This document shows positions 55,462-63,944 of a stretch of DNA of 64,000 bases, one piece after another (within the stretch, counting starts at the first letter, position 1; each line of letters begins with the position of its first letter). This DNA comes from Pisciglobus halotolerans (GTDB lineage: Bacteria; Bacillota; Bacilli; Lactobacillales; Carnobacteriaceae). The stretch spans positions 40,174 to 104,173 of the forward strand of contig NZ_FOQE01000006.1 of the NCBI RefSeq assembly GCF_900113675.1, read 5' to 3'. Below the pieces are notes generated by a model. The model was given only the letters and a program-made list of their open reading frames with translations. It made no database searches and was not told the origin of the DNA. A program made the translations under genes and the position numbers.

Positions 55462-55743
55462 GCTTCTTCCTCTTTTAACTTAACGTTGATAAAGAAATTT
55501 CCTCCGGTCGATGGACTACTGATGAAATGCGATGAGAACACATTGAGCCGAAAATCGCGTCTCAATGCTTACAAGCTTCAAACTTAGTGTAACGACTAAA
55601 GCCTAACACTAAGTTAAGTGATTCACATTGCATCTTTTTTCATGGCTATCAGTAGCCCTATGCGCCTCCTGAAATTTGATTCTAACGAGTTTAGCATTAA
55701 AAAAATTGATATTTTACAAACCAACGTTAAATATTGTAGAATC
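55462..55743 (-). mobile_element. MITE-like element, copy 5 (inverted, diverged)
   Basis: The only reversed copy, 282 bp, with degenerate ends (GCTTCT and AGAATC) and duplication AATGATTT (55454-55461) / AATGACTT (55744-55751). Compared with the others it carries two ~5-bp tandem duplications (TTAAC-TTAACG and ACTTA-ACTTA) and a ~10-bp deletion in the TTTCTAGAAA region, so it is older or no longer mobile. Confidence 0.85.
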
Positions 55744-55837
55744 AATGACTTCAGCCCATCTTACAAAAGAAGATTCATTTGGCGCCTATCGTTAGAAAAG
55801 CTAGCGTGATGTTTCGCTGAAAAAGAAATAGAGCTTA

Positions 55838-55866
55838 TTGACTTATATAGGAAAAATCGGTAATCT
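55838..55866 (+). promoter_or_regulatory. ylxM-ffh promoter
   Basis: TTGACT (55838-55843), a 17-nt spacer and TAATCT (55861-55866). A near-CcpA-like TGTAAACGTTAA sits at about 55876 but misses the consensus end. Confidence 0.6.
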
Positions 55867-55921
55867 TAAGAAGTATGTAAACGTTAATTCCTTTACAGTA
55901 CTTTAGAATGGAGTAAAAAGC

Positions 55922-56260
55922 ATGGAATTGGAAAAAAACAATAAAATGAATGCGTTGTTTGATTTTTATGGTGCTTTATTAACGGATAAACAGAAAGAAT
56001 ATATGCAGCTTTATTATGCAGATGATTTTTCTTTAGGAGAGATTGCTGAAGAATTTGATGTTAGTCGTCAAGCAATCTATGATAACATCAAAAGAACAGA
56101 AAAAATCTTATTAGAATATGAGGAAAAACTGCATTTACTAGAAAATTTTGTTTCGTTAAACAGAGCGATTGAAGCAATAGAAGATTATACTGAAACTGCA
56201 TATAAAGAAGATTTGACTTTGCAGCATCTGATAACACAATTGAAAAATAATAAAGAGTAA
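55922..56260 (+). CDS. ylxM: YlxM (UPF0122) helix-turn-helix protein
   Basis: YlxM (112 aa) has a sigma-factor-region-4-like helix-turn-helix: [45 protein letters not shown]. It is linked to ffh across Firmicutes, and in Streptococcus it has been shown to modulate SRP assembly or GTPase activity. It lies 21 bp before ffh in the same operon. Confidence 0.93.
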   Translation: MELEKNNKMNALFDFYGALLTDKQKEYMQLYYADDFSLGEIAEEFDVSRQAIYDNIKRTEKILLEYEEKLHLLENFVSLNRAIEAIEDYTETAYKEDLTLQHLITQLKNNKE

Positions 56261-56281
56261 CGGAAGAAATGAGGAGAAAGA

Positions 56282-57721
56282 ATGGCATTTGAAGGATTAA
56301 CAGAACGTCTTCAAAACGCAATGACTAAGTTGCGCCGAAAAGGGAAAGTATCCGAAGCGGATGTAAAAGAAATGATGCGAGAAGTCCGACTAGCTTTGCT
56401 AGAAGCGGACGTGAATTTTAAAGTTGTCAAAGATTTTGTAAAGAAAGTCAGCGAACGAGCAGTTGGTTCTGAAGTACTTGAAAACTTAAACCCTGGTCAA
56501 CAGATCATCAAAATCGTTAATGACGAATTGACCGATCTAATGGGTGGCGGAAAAGAAGGAATCGAATTTTCTCCAAAACCGCCGACAGTCATTATGATGG
56601 TCGGCCTCCAAGGAGCTGGGAAAACAACTACAGCTGGAAAGTTGGCCAATTACTTGCGAGAAAAAGATCATAAACGGCCAATGATGGTTGCTGCCGATAT
56701 TTATCGTCCAGCTGCCATTGAACAGCTGCAAACACTAGGTGAGCAGTTGAATATTCCAGTCTTTTCAATGGGAGACCAAGTCAGCCCGATCGAAATAGCA
56801 GAAAAAGGAATCGAACAAGCTAAAAATGAAGGACGCGACGTAGTCTTCATTGATACGGCCGGACGTCTGCAAATCGATGAAACCTTGATGGCAGAATTAA
56901 GCGAAATCAAAGCTGCGACTCAACCTAATGAAATCTTCTTAGTGGTAGACGCAATGACTGGTCAAGAAGCTGCGAACGTAGCGAAATCTTTTAATGAACA
57001 ATTAGATATTACGGGAGTTGTCCTGACTAAGTTAGATGGAGACACTCGTGGTGGAGCAGCACTATCTATTCGGGCCGTTACCGGAAAACCGATTAAATTT
57101 GTCGGTCAAGGTGAAAAGTTAGATGCTATAGATGCTTTCTATCCTGATCGTATGGCTAGTCGAATTCTAGGTATGGGAGACATGCTGACGCTGATCGAAA
57201 AAGCCCAACAAGATGTCGATGAGAAAAAAGCAGAAGAAATGGCAGAAAAGATTCGAGAGAACACATTTGATTTGAATGATTTTATCGATCAGATGGATCA
57301 AGTCAATAAGATGGGACCTTTGGAAGATATCATCAAAATGATTCCGGGTATGAACAACATACCTGGACTGGATCAAATCCAAGTTGACCCGAAAGACACA
57401 GCTCGCATGAAAGCCATCGTTTTGTCCATGACAGGAGCAGAACGTGAAAATCCGGATATCTTGTCACAAAGCCGCCGGAAAAGAATTGCAAAAGGTTCTG
57501 GCAGACCATTAGTTGAAGTCAATCGACTCATTAAACAGTTCAACGAGTCGAAAAAAATGATGAATCAAATGTCTAAGGGAAACCTTTCAGGAATGGATAA
57601 CCTATTTGGAAAAGGCGCAAAAGGGAAATTAGGAAAGATGGCTTTTAACCAAATGAACAAGAAAGCCGGCATCAACAAAAAGAAGAAAAAGAAAAAAATG
57701 GTCCGAAAAAAGAAAAAATAA
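56282..57721 (+). CDS. ffh: Signal recognition particle protein Ffh
   Basis: Ffh (479 aa) binds signal sequences and 4.5S/scRNA and docks with FtsY. The N domain (1-95) is followed by the G domain with GLQGAGKTT (108-116), AADIYRPAAIEQL, DTAGR and TKLDGDTRGGAAL; the methionine-rich M domain begins about residue 300 and holds the RNA-binding SGRPLVEVNRLIKQF. The tail is unusually lysine-rich. The SRP RNA gene is not in this window. Confidence 0.97.
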   Translation: MAFEGLTERLQNAMTKLRRKGKVSEADVKEMMREVRLALLEADVNFKVVKDFVKKVSERAVGSEVLENLNPGQQIIKIVNDELTDLMGGGKEGIEFSPKPPTVIMMVGLQGAGKTTTAGKLANYLREKDHKRPMMVAADIYRPAAIEQLQTLGEQLNIPVFSMGDQVSPIEIAEKGIEQAKNEGRDVVFIDTAGRLQIDETLMAELSEIKAATQPNEIFLVVDAMTGQEAANVAKSFNEQLDITGVVLTKLDGDTRGGAALSIRAVTGKPIKFVGQGEKLDAIDAFYPDRMASRILGMGDMLTLIEKAQQDVDEKKAEEMAEKIRENTFDLNDFIDQMDQVNKMGPLEDIIKMIPGMNNIPGLDQIQVDPKDTARMKAIVLSMTGAERENPDILSQSRRKRIAKGSGRPLVEVNRLIKQFNESKKMMNQMSKGNLSGMDNLFGKGAKGKLGKMAFNQMNKKAGINKKKKKKKMVRKKKK

Positions 57722-57740
57722 GACTGTAAAGAAAAAACAC

Positions 57741-57769
57741 TTTACAACGTATGAAATAACTGTTAAACT
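57741..57769 (+). promoter_or_regulatory. rpsP promoter
   Basis: TTTACA (57741-57746), 17-nt spacer and TAAACT (57764-57769); hexamers and spacing are identical to the rplS promoter at 59892. Confidence 0.75.
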
Positions 57770-57804
57770 GTTCCTTGTGATATTGTTAATGGAGGTGTAA
57801 ATAA

Positions 57805-58077
57805 ATGGCCGTAAAAATTCGTTTGAAACGCATGGGTTCTAAAAGAAAACCTTTCTATCGTATGGTTGTAGCTGATTCACGTTCTCCACGTGACGGACGC
57901 TTCATCGAAGAAGTTGGAACTTACAACCCTGTAGCTAAAGAAGATCAAGTTACGATTAAAGAAGAATCTGTACTAAACTGGTTGGCAAATGGTGCTCAAC
58001 CATCTGATACTGTTCGTAATATCCTTTCTAGAGAAGGAATCATGAAAAAATTCCACGATTCAAAAAACAGTAAGTAA
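57805..58077 (+). CDS. rpsP: 30S ribosomal protein S16
   Basis: S16 (90 aa) is an early 30S assembly protein. [46 protein letters not shown] sequence is diagnostic. GGAGGTG precedes the ATG. It begins the conserved rpsP-khpA-rimM-trmD-rplS series and has its own promoter after ffh. Confidence 0.97.
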   Translation: MAVKIRLKRMGSKRKPFYRMVVADSRSPRDGRFIEEVGTYNPVAKEDQVTIKEESVLNWLANGAQPSDTVRNILSREGIMKKFHDSKNSK

Positions 58078-58094
58078 GAAAAAGGATGTTTAAT

Positions 58095-58337
58095 ATGACA
58101 GACATGAAAGAACTCATTCTTACCATTGTTCATCCGCTCGTTAGCCATCCTGATGAAGTAGCGTTAGAAGTTACAGAGTCAGATGAGTTTTATGAATATC
58201 ATTTGTCCGTTCACCCGGACGATATTGGACGAGTGATTGGGAAAAAGGGCCGAGTAGCTAAAGCGATACGTACAATCGTATATAGCGTTAAAGTAAAAGG
58301 ACCAAAACGTGTAAGATTAACGATTGTCGATATTTAA
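58095..58337 (+). CDS. khpA: KH-domain RNA-binding protein KhpA
   Basis: KhpA (YlqC family, 80 aa) is a single KH domain with the loop IGRVIGKKGRVAKAIRTIV. In relatives it dimerises with KhpB/EloR and binds small RNAs and mRNAs that affect cell elongation. The ATG at 58095 is preferred over 58086 because AAAGGATG then has normal spacing. It lies 17 bp after rpsP. Confidence 0.92.
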   Translation: MTDMKELILTIVHPLVSHPDEVALEVTESDEFYEYHLSVHPDDIGRVIGKKGRVAKAIRTIVYSVKVKGPKRVRLTIVDI

Positions 58338-58350
58338 TATTCCGTATGAT

Positions 58351-58385
58351 AAAAAGGTCTGGGCATAAACTACCCAGATCTTTTT
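58351..58385 (+). terminator. rpsP-khpA terminator
   Basis: AAAAAGGTCTGGG (58351-58363) pairs with CCCAGATCTTTTT (58373-58385). Confidence 0.85.
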
Positions 58386-58454
58386 GTGTATTAAAAGAAC
58401 AAAACTGTTTGAAACAGGTGTATATTTTGAAGATAAAGGGAGCCTGAAAATTCT

Positions 58455-58483
58455 TTGACACTGTTATAGCAGAAAGTTAACAA
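58455..58483 (+). promoter_or_regulatory. Possible rimM-trmD promoter
   Basis: TTGACA (58455-58460), 17-nt spacer and a weak -10, TAACAA (58478-58483). Confidence 0.4.
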
Positions 58484-58610
58484 CAGAAAATGTAAGGCGA
58501 AACGAGCTGTATCACGTATACACAAAAAAGCTCATCAAAATCATTTGAAAAATATACATAACTGATAATCATCATGCAAAAGAAATCTCATGAATTGGAG
58601 GATAGTAACA

Positions 58611-59126
58611 GTGGAAACTTATAATGTAGGGAAAATCGTCAATACTCATGGCATCAAAGGCGAAGTTCGTGTTTTATCTACAACAGATTTTCCAGAAGAA
58701 AGATTTAAAATCGGCTCGAAGTTATATTTATATCAAGAAAACCAAAAACCACAATTACTGATCGTTGCGTCACAGCGCCAACATAAAAATTTTTATTTGC
58801 TGAGCTTTGAAGGATACCCAACAATTGAATCCGTGGAAGCCTTTAAAGGAGCGACATTGAAAATAAGAGAAGATCAATTGACTGAACTTTCTGAAAATGA
58901 ATATTATGTCCATGAGATCGTAGGATTAGATGTGTTTGATGACACGGGGAGGGAACTAGGTAAGGTAAAAGAAGTTTTATCTCCCGGTGCAAATGACGTA
59001 TGGGTGATCGGTCGTGCAAATCAAAAAGATCTCCTTCTTCCTTATATCGAAGAAGTAGTACTACAAGTGGATTTAGAGGCTGGAAAGGTTATCGTGCATC
59101 TTTTGGAAGGATTGGAAGAATTATGA
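58611..59126 (+). CDS. rimM: Ribosome maturation factor RimM
   Basis: RimM (171 aa) binds S19 and assists 30S head assembly. [29 protein letters not shown] marks the N-terminal domain and the C-terminal PRC barrel ends [27 protein letters not shown]. Start is GTG at 58611, nine bases after GGAGG. Its stop overlaps the trmD start as ATGA. Confidence 0.95.
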   Translation: METYNVGKIVNTHGIKGEVRVLSTTDFPEERFKIGSKLYLYQENQKPQLLIVASQRQHKNFYLLSFEGYPTIESVEAFKGATLKIREDQLTELSENEYYVHEIVGLDVFDDTGRELGKVKEVLSPGANDVWVIGRANQKDLLLPYIEEVVLQVDLEAGKVIVHLLEGLEEL

Positions 59127-59881
59127 ACATTGATATCCTCTCTATTTTTCCGCGAATGTTTGAAGGGCCGCTCTCGGAATCGATCATTGGTAAAGCAATC
59201 GAAAAAGAACTGGTTTCTGTAAAAGTGGCTGATTTTAGAGACTATACAGATGATAAACATAAACATGTTGATGATTATCCGTATGGTGGAGGCGCAGGCA
59301 TGCTGCTGAAAGCCCAGCCTATCTTGGATGCTTTTGAAGCTATCAAAAAAGAAAAACCAGAGACAAAAAAAAGAGTGATTTTATTAGACCCGGCTGGAGA
59401 AAAGTTTAGTCAGCAAAAGGCGGAAGAATTGTCGAAAGAAGAGCACCTTATTTTCATTTGCGGTCACTATGAAGGCTATGATGAGAGAATACGCTCCATT
59501 GTAACGGATGAAGTTTCACTTGGCGATTTTGTGTTGACAGGCGGAGAATTAGGAGCTATGGTAATGATCGATGCTACAGTCCGCTTGCTTCCAGGTGTCT
59601 TGGGGAATGAAGTGTCTGCTGTCACAGATTCTTTTTCTACTGGATTGTTGGAACATCCTCAATATACTAGACCAGCTGAATATAAAGGAATGCGTGTGCC
59701 AGAAGTTTTAATGAGCGGTAACCATCAAAAAATCAAAGAATGGCAGGAAAAAGAAGCAATCAGAAGGACCTACCAAAGAAGGCCAGATTTATTGGAAATA
59801 TTCATGATGAGCGATGAACAGAAAAAATGGTTGGCTGAAGTGATGGTTGAAGAAAAACATACAGATGAGGAAAAAGAATAA
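59123..59881 (+). CDS. trmD: tRNA (guanine-37-N1)-methyltransferase
   Basis: TrmD (252 aa) methylates G37 next to the anticodon and prevents frameshifting. It is a SPOUT knot enzyme: [26 protein letters not shown] and [19 protein letters not shown]. The ATG overlaps the rimM stop (ATGA), so the two are coupled; a longer frame from 59000 is only the alternate frame of rimM. Confidence 0.97.
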   Translation: MNIDILSIFPRMFEGPLSESIIGKAIEKELVSVKVADFRDYTDDKHKHVDDYPYGGGAGMLLKAQPILDAFEAIKKEKPETKKRVILLDPAGEKFSQQKAEELSKEEHLIFICGHYEGYDERIRSIVTDEVSLGDFVLTGGELGAMVMIDATVRLLPGVLGNEVSAVTDSFSTGLLEHPQYTRPAEYKGMRVPEVLMSGNHQKIKEWQEKEAIRRTYQRRPDLLEIFMMSDEQKKWLAEVMVEEKHTDEEKE

Positions 59882-59891
59882 GTATTTTTAC

Positions 59892-59920
59892 TTTACACCT
59901 ATATCTAGATATGCTAAACT
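59892..59920 (+). promoter_or_regulatory. rplS promoter
   Basis: TTTACA (59892-59897), 17-nt spacer and TAAACT (59915-59920). Confidence 0.75.
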
Positions 59921-59925
59921 AACTT

Positions 59926-60003
59926 GGTAAGTGGAAAAAACCACCAAAATAACGATGTTCCGCTTTGTCTACATAGGCATATGAATGTTTGTTGGAAGGA
60001 GAA
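59926..60003 (+). promoter_or_regulatory. rplS leader, possible L19 autoregulatory RNA
   Basis: Between the promoter and gene lies an ~85-nt leader with a GTGG/CCAC hairpin (near 59931-59944) and more pairing potential. L19 leaders are known from Firmicutes; I call it by position and cannot verify the consensus fold. Confidence 0.35.
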
Positions 60004-60010
60004 AGAAAAA

Positions 60011-60358
60011 ATGAGTCAATTAATTGATGCAATCAACAATGAACAGTTACGTTCAGACATCCCTGATTTCCGTCCTGGAGATACTGTTCGAGTACATGCG
60101 AAAATCGTCGAAGGCGACAGAGAACGTGTACAGATCTTTGAAGGTGTTGTAATCAAACGCCGCGGTTCTGGTGTGAGCGAAACTTACACAGTCCGTAAAG
60201 TATCTTACGGTGTTGGTGTGGAACGTACTTTCCCAGTACACACTCCACGTGTTGCTAAAATCGAAGTTACTCGCCATGGTAAAGTTCGTCGTGCTAAATT
60301 GTACTACATCCGTAACTTGCATGGTAAAGCAGCTCGTATCCAAGAACGTCGTCGTTAA
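60011..60358 (+). CDS. rplS: 50S ribosomal protein L19
   Basis: L19 (115 aa) sits at the 30S-50S interface. [30 protein letters not shown] start, [37 protein letters not shown] and [19 protein letters not shown] are diagnostic. GGAAGGAG precedes the ATG at 60011; the longer frame from 59924 begins in the leader. Confidence 0.97.
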   Translation: MSQLIDAINNEQLRSDIPDFRPGDTVRVHAKIVEGDRERVQIFEGVVIKRRGSGVSETYTVRKVSYGVGVERTFPVHTPRVAKIEVTRHGKVRRAKLYYIRNLHGKAARIQERRR

Positions 60359-60364
60359 AAAAAT

Positions 60365-60409
60365 AAAAGACTCAAGGCCATCAACAGATGTTCTTGAGTC
60401 TTTTGTTTT
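60365..60409 (+). terminator. rplS terminator
   Basis: AAAAGACTCAAG (60365-60376) pairs perfectly with CTTGAGTCTTTT (60393-60404), then GTTTT. Confidence 0.9.
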
Positions 60410-60627
60410 GGGCTCTTTTATCGATTCCTCGCATTTCAATTGTTTTTTTACAGTTGTTTACGTTATAATTTTAAATAGTGATGAAAAGACATTGAGATTT
60501 CGAAAAAGAAAATTCTTAGCATACGTTCTTCAGTTTTTCTAGTAAAATGACGTATCGATAGGGTGGAAAAGGCGGAGATCTCTTAGGAGATAAGATTCAT
60601 CTAAAAGAATCATTAGGGGGATTTAAA

Positions 60628-61059
60628 TTGACAACTTTAACAGATAACTTTGAAGAATTATTGCGTTCAAAAAAAATACCATTGAAAAAAAATGTCATCC
60701 AAAAAGGGCAGATACTGTATAATGGAAACTTTCGCTTGTCAGAAACACAATCATTGCCATTTGGGATTGTATTCGATAGCAAAGACAATCCTGTCATTGA
60801 TTATCAAATTACATACCATCGATTGGCTTATGTTGCGGATTATTCAAAACGAGAAGCAGTGCTAGATCTGATCAATGAACTAAATCAGCTTAAATCTGGT
60901 TATTATACCGTTTGTCTAGGTGGAGACGGCGAAATTTATTTAAAACTGCTTGGCAGGACTAGTGATGATATTTTACCAGTATACGAAATGATGGTTTTTG
61001 GCTCATCTATCGCAAAAGCGCTGCTGCCCGAGATCAGTCAAGTTTTAGATCCAGCATAA
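60628..61059 (+). CDS. YbjN-like protein of unknown function
   Basis: This 143-aa soluble protein has the general pattern of YbjN/type-III-chaperone-like folds: FGIVFDSKDNPVIDYQITYHRLAYV, then REAVLDLINELNQLKSGYYTVCLGGDGEIYLKLLG. I am not certain of the family and assign no function. The start is TTG at 60628 with AGGGGG at good spacing; no ATG alternative exists near the start. It lies alone between terminators. Confidence 0.5.
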   Translation: MTTLTDNFEELLRSKKIPLKKNVIQKGQILYNGNFRLSETQSLPFGIVFDSKDNPVIDYQITYHRLAYVADYSKREAVLDLINELNQLKSGYYTVCLGGDGEIYLKLLGRTSDDILPVYEMMVFGSSIAKALLPEISQVLDPA

Positions 61060-61114
61060 AATTATAAATATTGTTCTATTTATTAAGAATCATGGAGTAA
61101 AAGAGGTTTAAAAG

Positions 61115-61531
61115 ATGCAAATAGAAAACAGTTTATTTCATACAGAAGTGGTTAACCAGGACGGCGTAGATGGAAAAGTTTACGTAAAAAATGGTGGGCT
61201 AAGTGTCACTGTTTCCAGTCCTACTTCAAAAGACCCAGGTACAAATCCTGAAGAACTTTTAGGTATGTCGTTAAGCACTTGCTTAAATGCGACGATCAAA
61301 GCAATATTGAAAGGCAGAGGCCTGGAGAACGAGAGTACAGTAGAAGTACATGTTGATTTTGTTCCAGAACCTTCAGGCAGCGGCTATTTTTTCGAAGTGG
61401 TGGCGTATGCACAAATCAAAGAGATGCCGTTTGAAAACGCACAACGTATTGTCCAACAAGCAGAAAAACGTTGTCCTGTTTCAAAACTTCTTCAAGGTAG
61501 TTCAACTGTGGAAATCAAAACAATCGCTTAA
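61115..61531 (+). CDS. OsmC/Ohr-family peroxiredoxin-like protein
   Basis: This 138-aa protein belongs to the OsmC/Ohr family, which reduces organic hydroperoxides through two cysteines. They are C56 in LSTCLNATI and C120 in KRCPVSKLL; the pattern NPEELLGMSLSTCLNAT is a family hallmark. The precise subgroup and substrate are not resolved. It stands alone with its own terminator. Confidence 0.88.
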   Translation: MQIENSLFHTEVVNQDGVDGKVYVKNGGLSVTVSSPTSKDPGTNPEELLGMSLSTCLNATIKAILKGRGLENESTVEVHVDFVPEPSGSGYFFEVVAYAQIKEMPFENAQRIVQQAEKRCPVSKLLQGSSTVEIKTIA

Positions 61532-61627
61532 AAAATGACGGTTATATTTTTGTTTAAGAAAGAGAAATGTAAAGTCATGTTGAATACATTGAATTTGCAA
61601 TACTAGAAATGTTAGAATCGAAAAAAG

Positions 61628-61667
61628 AAAGACGAATCATCTGGTTCAAAAGAGATTCGTCTTTTTT
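61628..61667 (+). terminator. OsmC-like gene terminator
   Basis: AAAGACGAATC (61628-61638) pairs perfectly with GATTCGTCTTT (61654-61664) and T residues follow. Confidence 0.9.
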
Positions 61668-61738
61668 GTTGAAACTGTTTTTCATCGAACTAAAAACAGT
61701 TGAATAGATGCAAAGAAAAAATCAATGGAGGTCTGTAC

Positions 61739-62644
61739 ATGAAAAAATTAAAAGCTCCGATCCAATGGGTCGAACAATTTAAAATTATCTTTTTTATCTT
61801 TTTTTCTGCTATTACTAACGCTGTAGCATTGAATAACTTCTTTATTCCAGCAAATGTTTATGCTTCAGGTATTACTGGAGTTGCACAGTTAATGTCTGAT
61901 GCAATGAGGGACTTTCTTCAATTTAAAGTCGAAGTTGGGATATTGATTCTGCTCTTTAATATTCCTATCGCTATTATCGGATGGATAAAAATTGGCAGAA
62001 GATTTACCTTATATAGTTTTATTTCTTCTCTGTTGATTTCTGTTTTCATGTTGATTCTTCCCGTCAAAGCACTGACACCTGATCCTATCATGAACGCTTT
62101 GTTTGGCGGAGTGATTGCCGGTCTTGGAATCGGATTTGCTTTGAAATATGGATTCTCAACAGGCGGAATGGACATCATTTCAATGGTATTGGCTAAGACG
62201 ACCGGAAAAACAATAGGAACGCTAATGATGGCGATCAACGTGATGATCGTTATTATTGCAGGCTTTTTATATGGTTGGGAATATGCCTTTTATACATTAT
62301 TATCCATTTACGTGGTAACGAAAGTGATCGATGCGATCCACACTAGTCATCAAAAGATTACTGCGATGATCGTAACGCAAGATCCGCAAGCCATTGTTTC
62401 TTCCATCCACAGCAAGTTGATCAGAGGAATCACTGTGATACCGGCCAAAGGTGCCTTTAGTCAAACGGATCGTTCCGTCTTAATGACTGTCATCACAAGG
62501 TATGAAATGTATGACTTGGAACAAGCTGTCCGAGAAGCAGATGCTGCTGCTTTTGTTAACTTTATGCAAACGACTAAAGTATTAGGTGAATTTTGGAATA
62601 GTGACCAGCAAAAGAAATGGAAAAAGCAAGACAATCACGTTTAA
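61739..62644 (+). CDS. YitT-family membrane protein
   Basis: This 301-aa protein has about five or six membrane helices in its first 200 residues (NAVALNNFFIPANVYASGITGVAQL, GFALKYGFSTGGMDIISM) and a C-terminal soluble DUF2179 domain (HQKITAMIVTQDPQAIVSSI through FVNFMQTTKVLGEF). Function is unknown; related proteins are widespread in Firmicutes. The ATG at 61739 follows GGAGG with seven bases between. Confidence 0.88.
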   Translation: MKKLKAPIQWVEQFKIIFFIFFSAITNAVALNNFFIPANVYASGITGVAQLMSDAMRDFLQFKVEVGILILLFNIPIAIIGWIKIGRRFTLYSFISSLLISVFMLILPVKALTPDPIMNALFGGVIAGLGIGFALKYGFSTGGMDIISMVLAKTTGKTIGTLMMAINVMIVIIAGFLYGWEYAFYTLLSIYVVTKVIDAIHTSHQKITAMIVTQDPQAIVSSIHSKLIRGITVIPAKGAFSQTDRSVLMTVITRYEMYDLEQAVREADAAAFVNFMQTTKVLGEFWNSDQQKKWKKQDNHV

Positions 62645-62709
62645 AGCCTAACAGGAAGAACGCGGTTTGATTTAAGAAATTTGTTTAAATGAAGATTTGA
62701 GTAAAAAGA

Positions 62710-62991
62710 GGTTCTACAATAGTTAACGTTGGTCTGTAAAAAATCAATTTTTTTAATGCTAAACTCATTAGAATCCTATTTCTAGAAATTTCAGGAGGCG
62801 CATAGGGCTACTGACAGCCATGAAAAAAGATGCAATGTGAATCACTTAGTGTTAGGCTTTAGCCGTTACACTAAGTTTGAAGCTTGCAATCATTGAGACG
62901 CGATTTTCGGCTCCATGTGTTCTCATGGCTTTCCATCAGTAGCCCATCGACCGGAGAAAATCTCTTTACCAACGTTAAAAGAGGAAGAACC
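62710..62991 (+). mobile_element. MITE-like element, copy 6
   Basis: A 282-bp copy flanked by a perfect 8-bp duplication TAAAAAGA (62702-62709 and 62992-62999). It lies between the YitT-family gene and the terminator at 63010. Confidence 0.93.
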
Positions 62992-63009
62992 TAAAAAGAT
63001 AGAAAAGAA

Positions 63010-63053
63010 AAGACCGGTGCTGAGGCTATTGCCCCTCTGCATCGGTCTTATTT
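63010..63053. terminator. Bidirectional terminator YitT-family / HAD gene
   Basis: AAGACCGGTGCTGAGG (63010-63025) pairs with CCTCTGCATCGGTCTT (63034-63049), two imperfect positions; T-rich sequence flanks both sides, between convergent genes. Confidence 0.82.
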
Positions 63054-63068
63054 TAATGGAAAGCTTTT

Positions 63069-63884
63069 TTAAATGGATAGCTTGAAGTATTTTTTTAAAT
63101 AGTGAGCTAGGCCATTTTCATGATTCGTCAACGTGGTAACGTCATTTGCAACAGCTTTGAGTTCTTCGATTCCATTGCTCATAGCAACACCATGACCAGC
63201 ATATTGAATCATCTCATAATCATTTGCTTCGTCCCCAAAAGCTAAAATATCTTCGCGCTGAATATGATAGACGCTGGCAATCCGCTCGACACCTAATGCT
63301 TTTTGTACACCTGCAGCTACAACTTCCAAGCAGGGTGCATGACCGCCCCATGTCCTTACTTCCACCGCATCTCCATAACGCTCAATGATTCGCTCGGTGA
63401 TCGTTGTTTGGTTTTCTTTAGCCGTGAAGACACTGACAGAAGTAGGTTCTTCTCTTAAGCTGTCTTTAGAAAGTTTCATTTTTTTCTGCTGTTCATTTGG
63501 GAAGAAGTCAGCATAAGGAATAAAGTCATCATCAATATAGACTTGATCCCTTAATTCAGCTGCAATAAGCTGAATGTCCATTTCTTTTCTCAAAGAAAGC
63601 ATATCAAGGGCAATTTCACGATCTAAAGTTTTGTGATATTGTGATTCCCAAGCCAGTTCCTTTGGTTTATGGCAAAGCGCACCGTTGAAGTTAACGATAG
63701 GCGTATCAAGTTGAAGTTGTTCGTAGTATTGTTTACTATTTCGGTAAGGACGTCCAGTCGCAATGCTCACGATATGTCCTGCTTTTTGAAGATGCTGCAG
63801 AATATCAGCGGTACGATCGGTCAAAATAGAATGATTATTCAAAGTTGTGCCGTCTAAATCAAGCGCAATCAGTTTTCTTTTCAT
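63069..63884 (-). CDS. Cof-type HAD phosphatase
   Basis: This 271-aa protein is a Cof/IIB HAD hydrolase: motif I ALDLDGTTLN (D9, D11), motif II SIATGRPY, motif IV AFGDEANDYEMIQYAG. Substrate unknown; it has the same length and architecture as the HAD gene at 53442, a paralogue. The ATG at 63884 follows GGAGGAG; a frame start at 63947 would begin inside the edge inverted repeat and is rejected. Confidence 0.9.
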   Translation of the reverse strand: MKRKLIALDLDGTTLNNHSILTDRTADILQHLQKAGHIVSIATGRPYRNSKQYYEQLQLDTPIVNFNGALCHKPKELAWESQYHKTLDREIALDMLSLRKEMDIQLIAAELRDQVYIDDDFIPYADFFPNEQQKKMKLSKDSLREEPTSVSVFTAKENQTTITERIIERYGDAVEVRTWGGHAPCLEVVAAGVQKALGVERIASVYHIQREDILAFGDEANDYEMIQYAGHGVAMSNGIEELKAVANDVTTLTNHENGLAHYLKKYFKLSI

Positions 63885-63944
63885 GTTCTCCTCCAATTGG
63901 TTAGTTGTAAAATGAAATGCATAAAGAAAAAAATATAAAAAAGC

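Noticed and set aside
55876..55889. CcpA (cre-like) site before ylxM
   Set aside because: TGTAAACGTTAA matches only part of the consensus and the distal C is missing.
59000..59122. N-terminal extension of TrmD
   Set aside because: It overlaps rimM in another frame; [10 protein letters not shown] at 59123 is the conserved family start with an ATGA overlap.
60550..60627. T-box leader before the YbjN-like gene
   Set aside because: GGGTGGAAAAGGCGG recalls part of a T-box but lacks the conserved acceptor-binding sequence and a following terminator; the gene is not an aminoacyl-tRNA or amino-acid gene.
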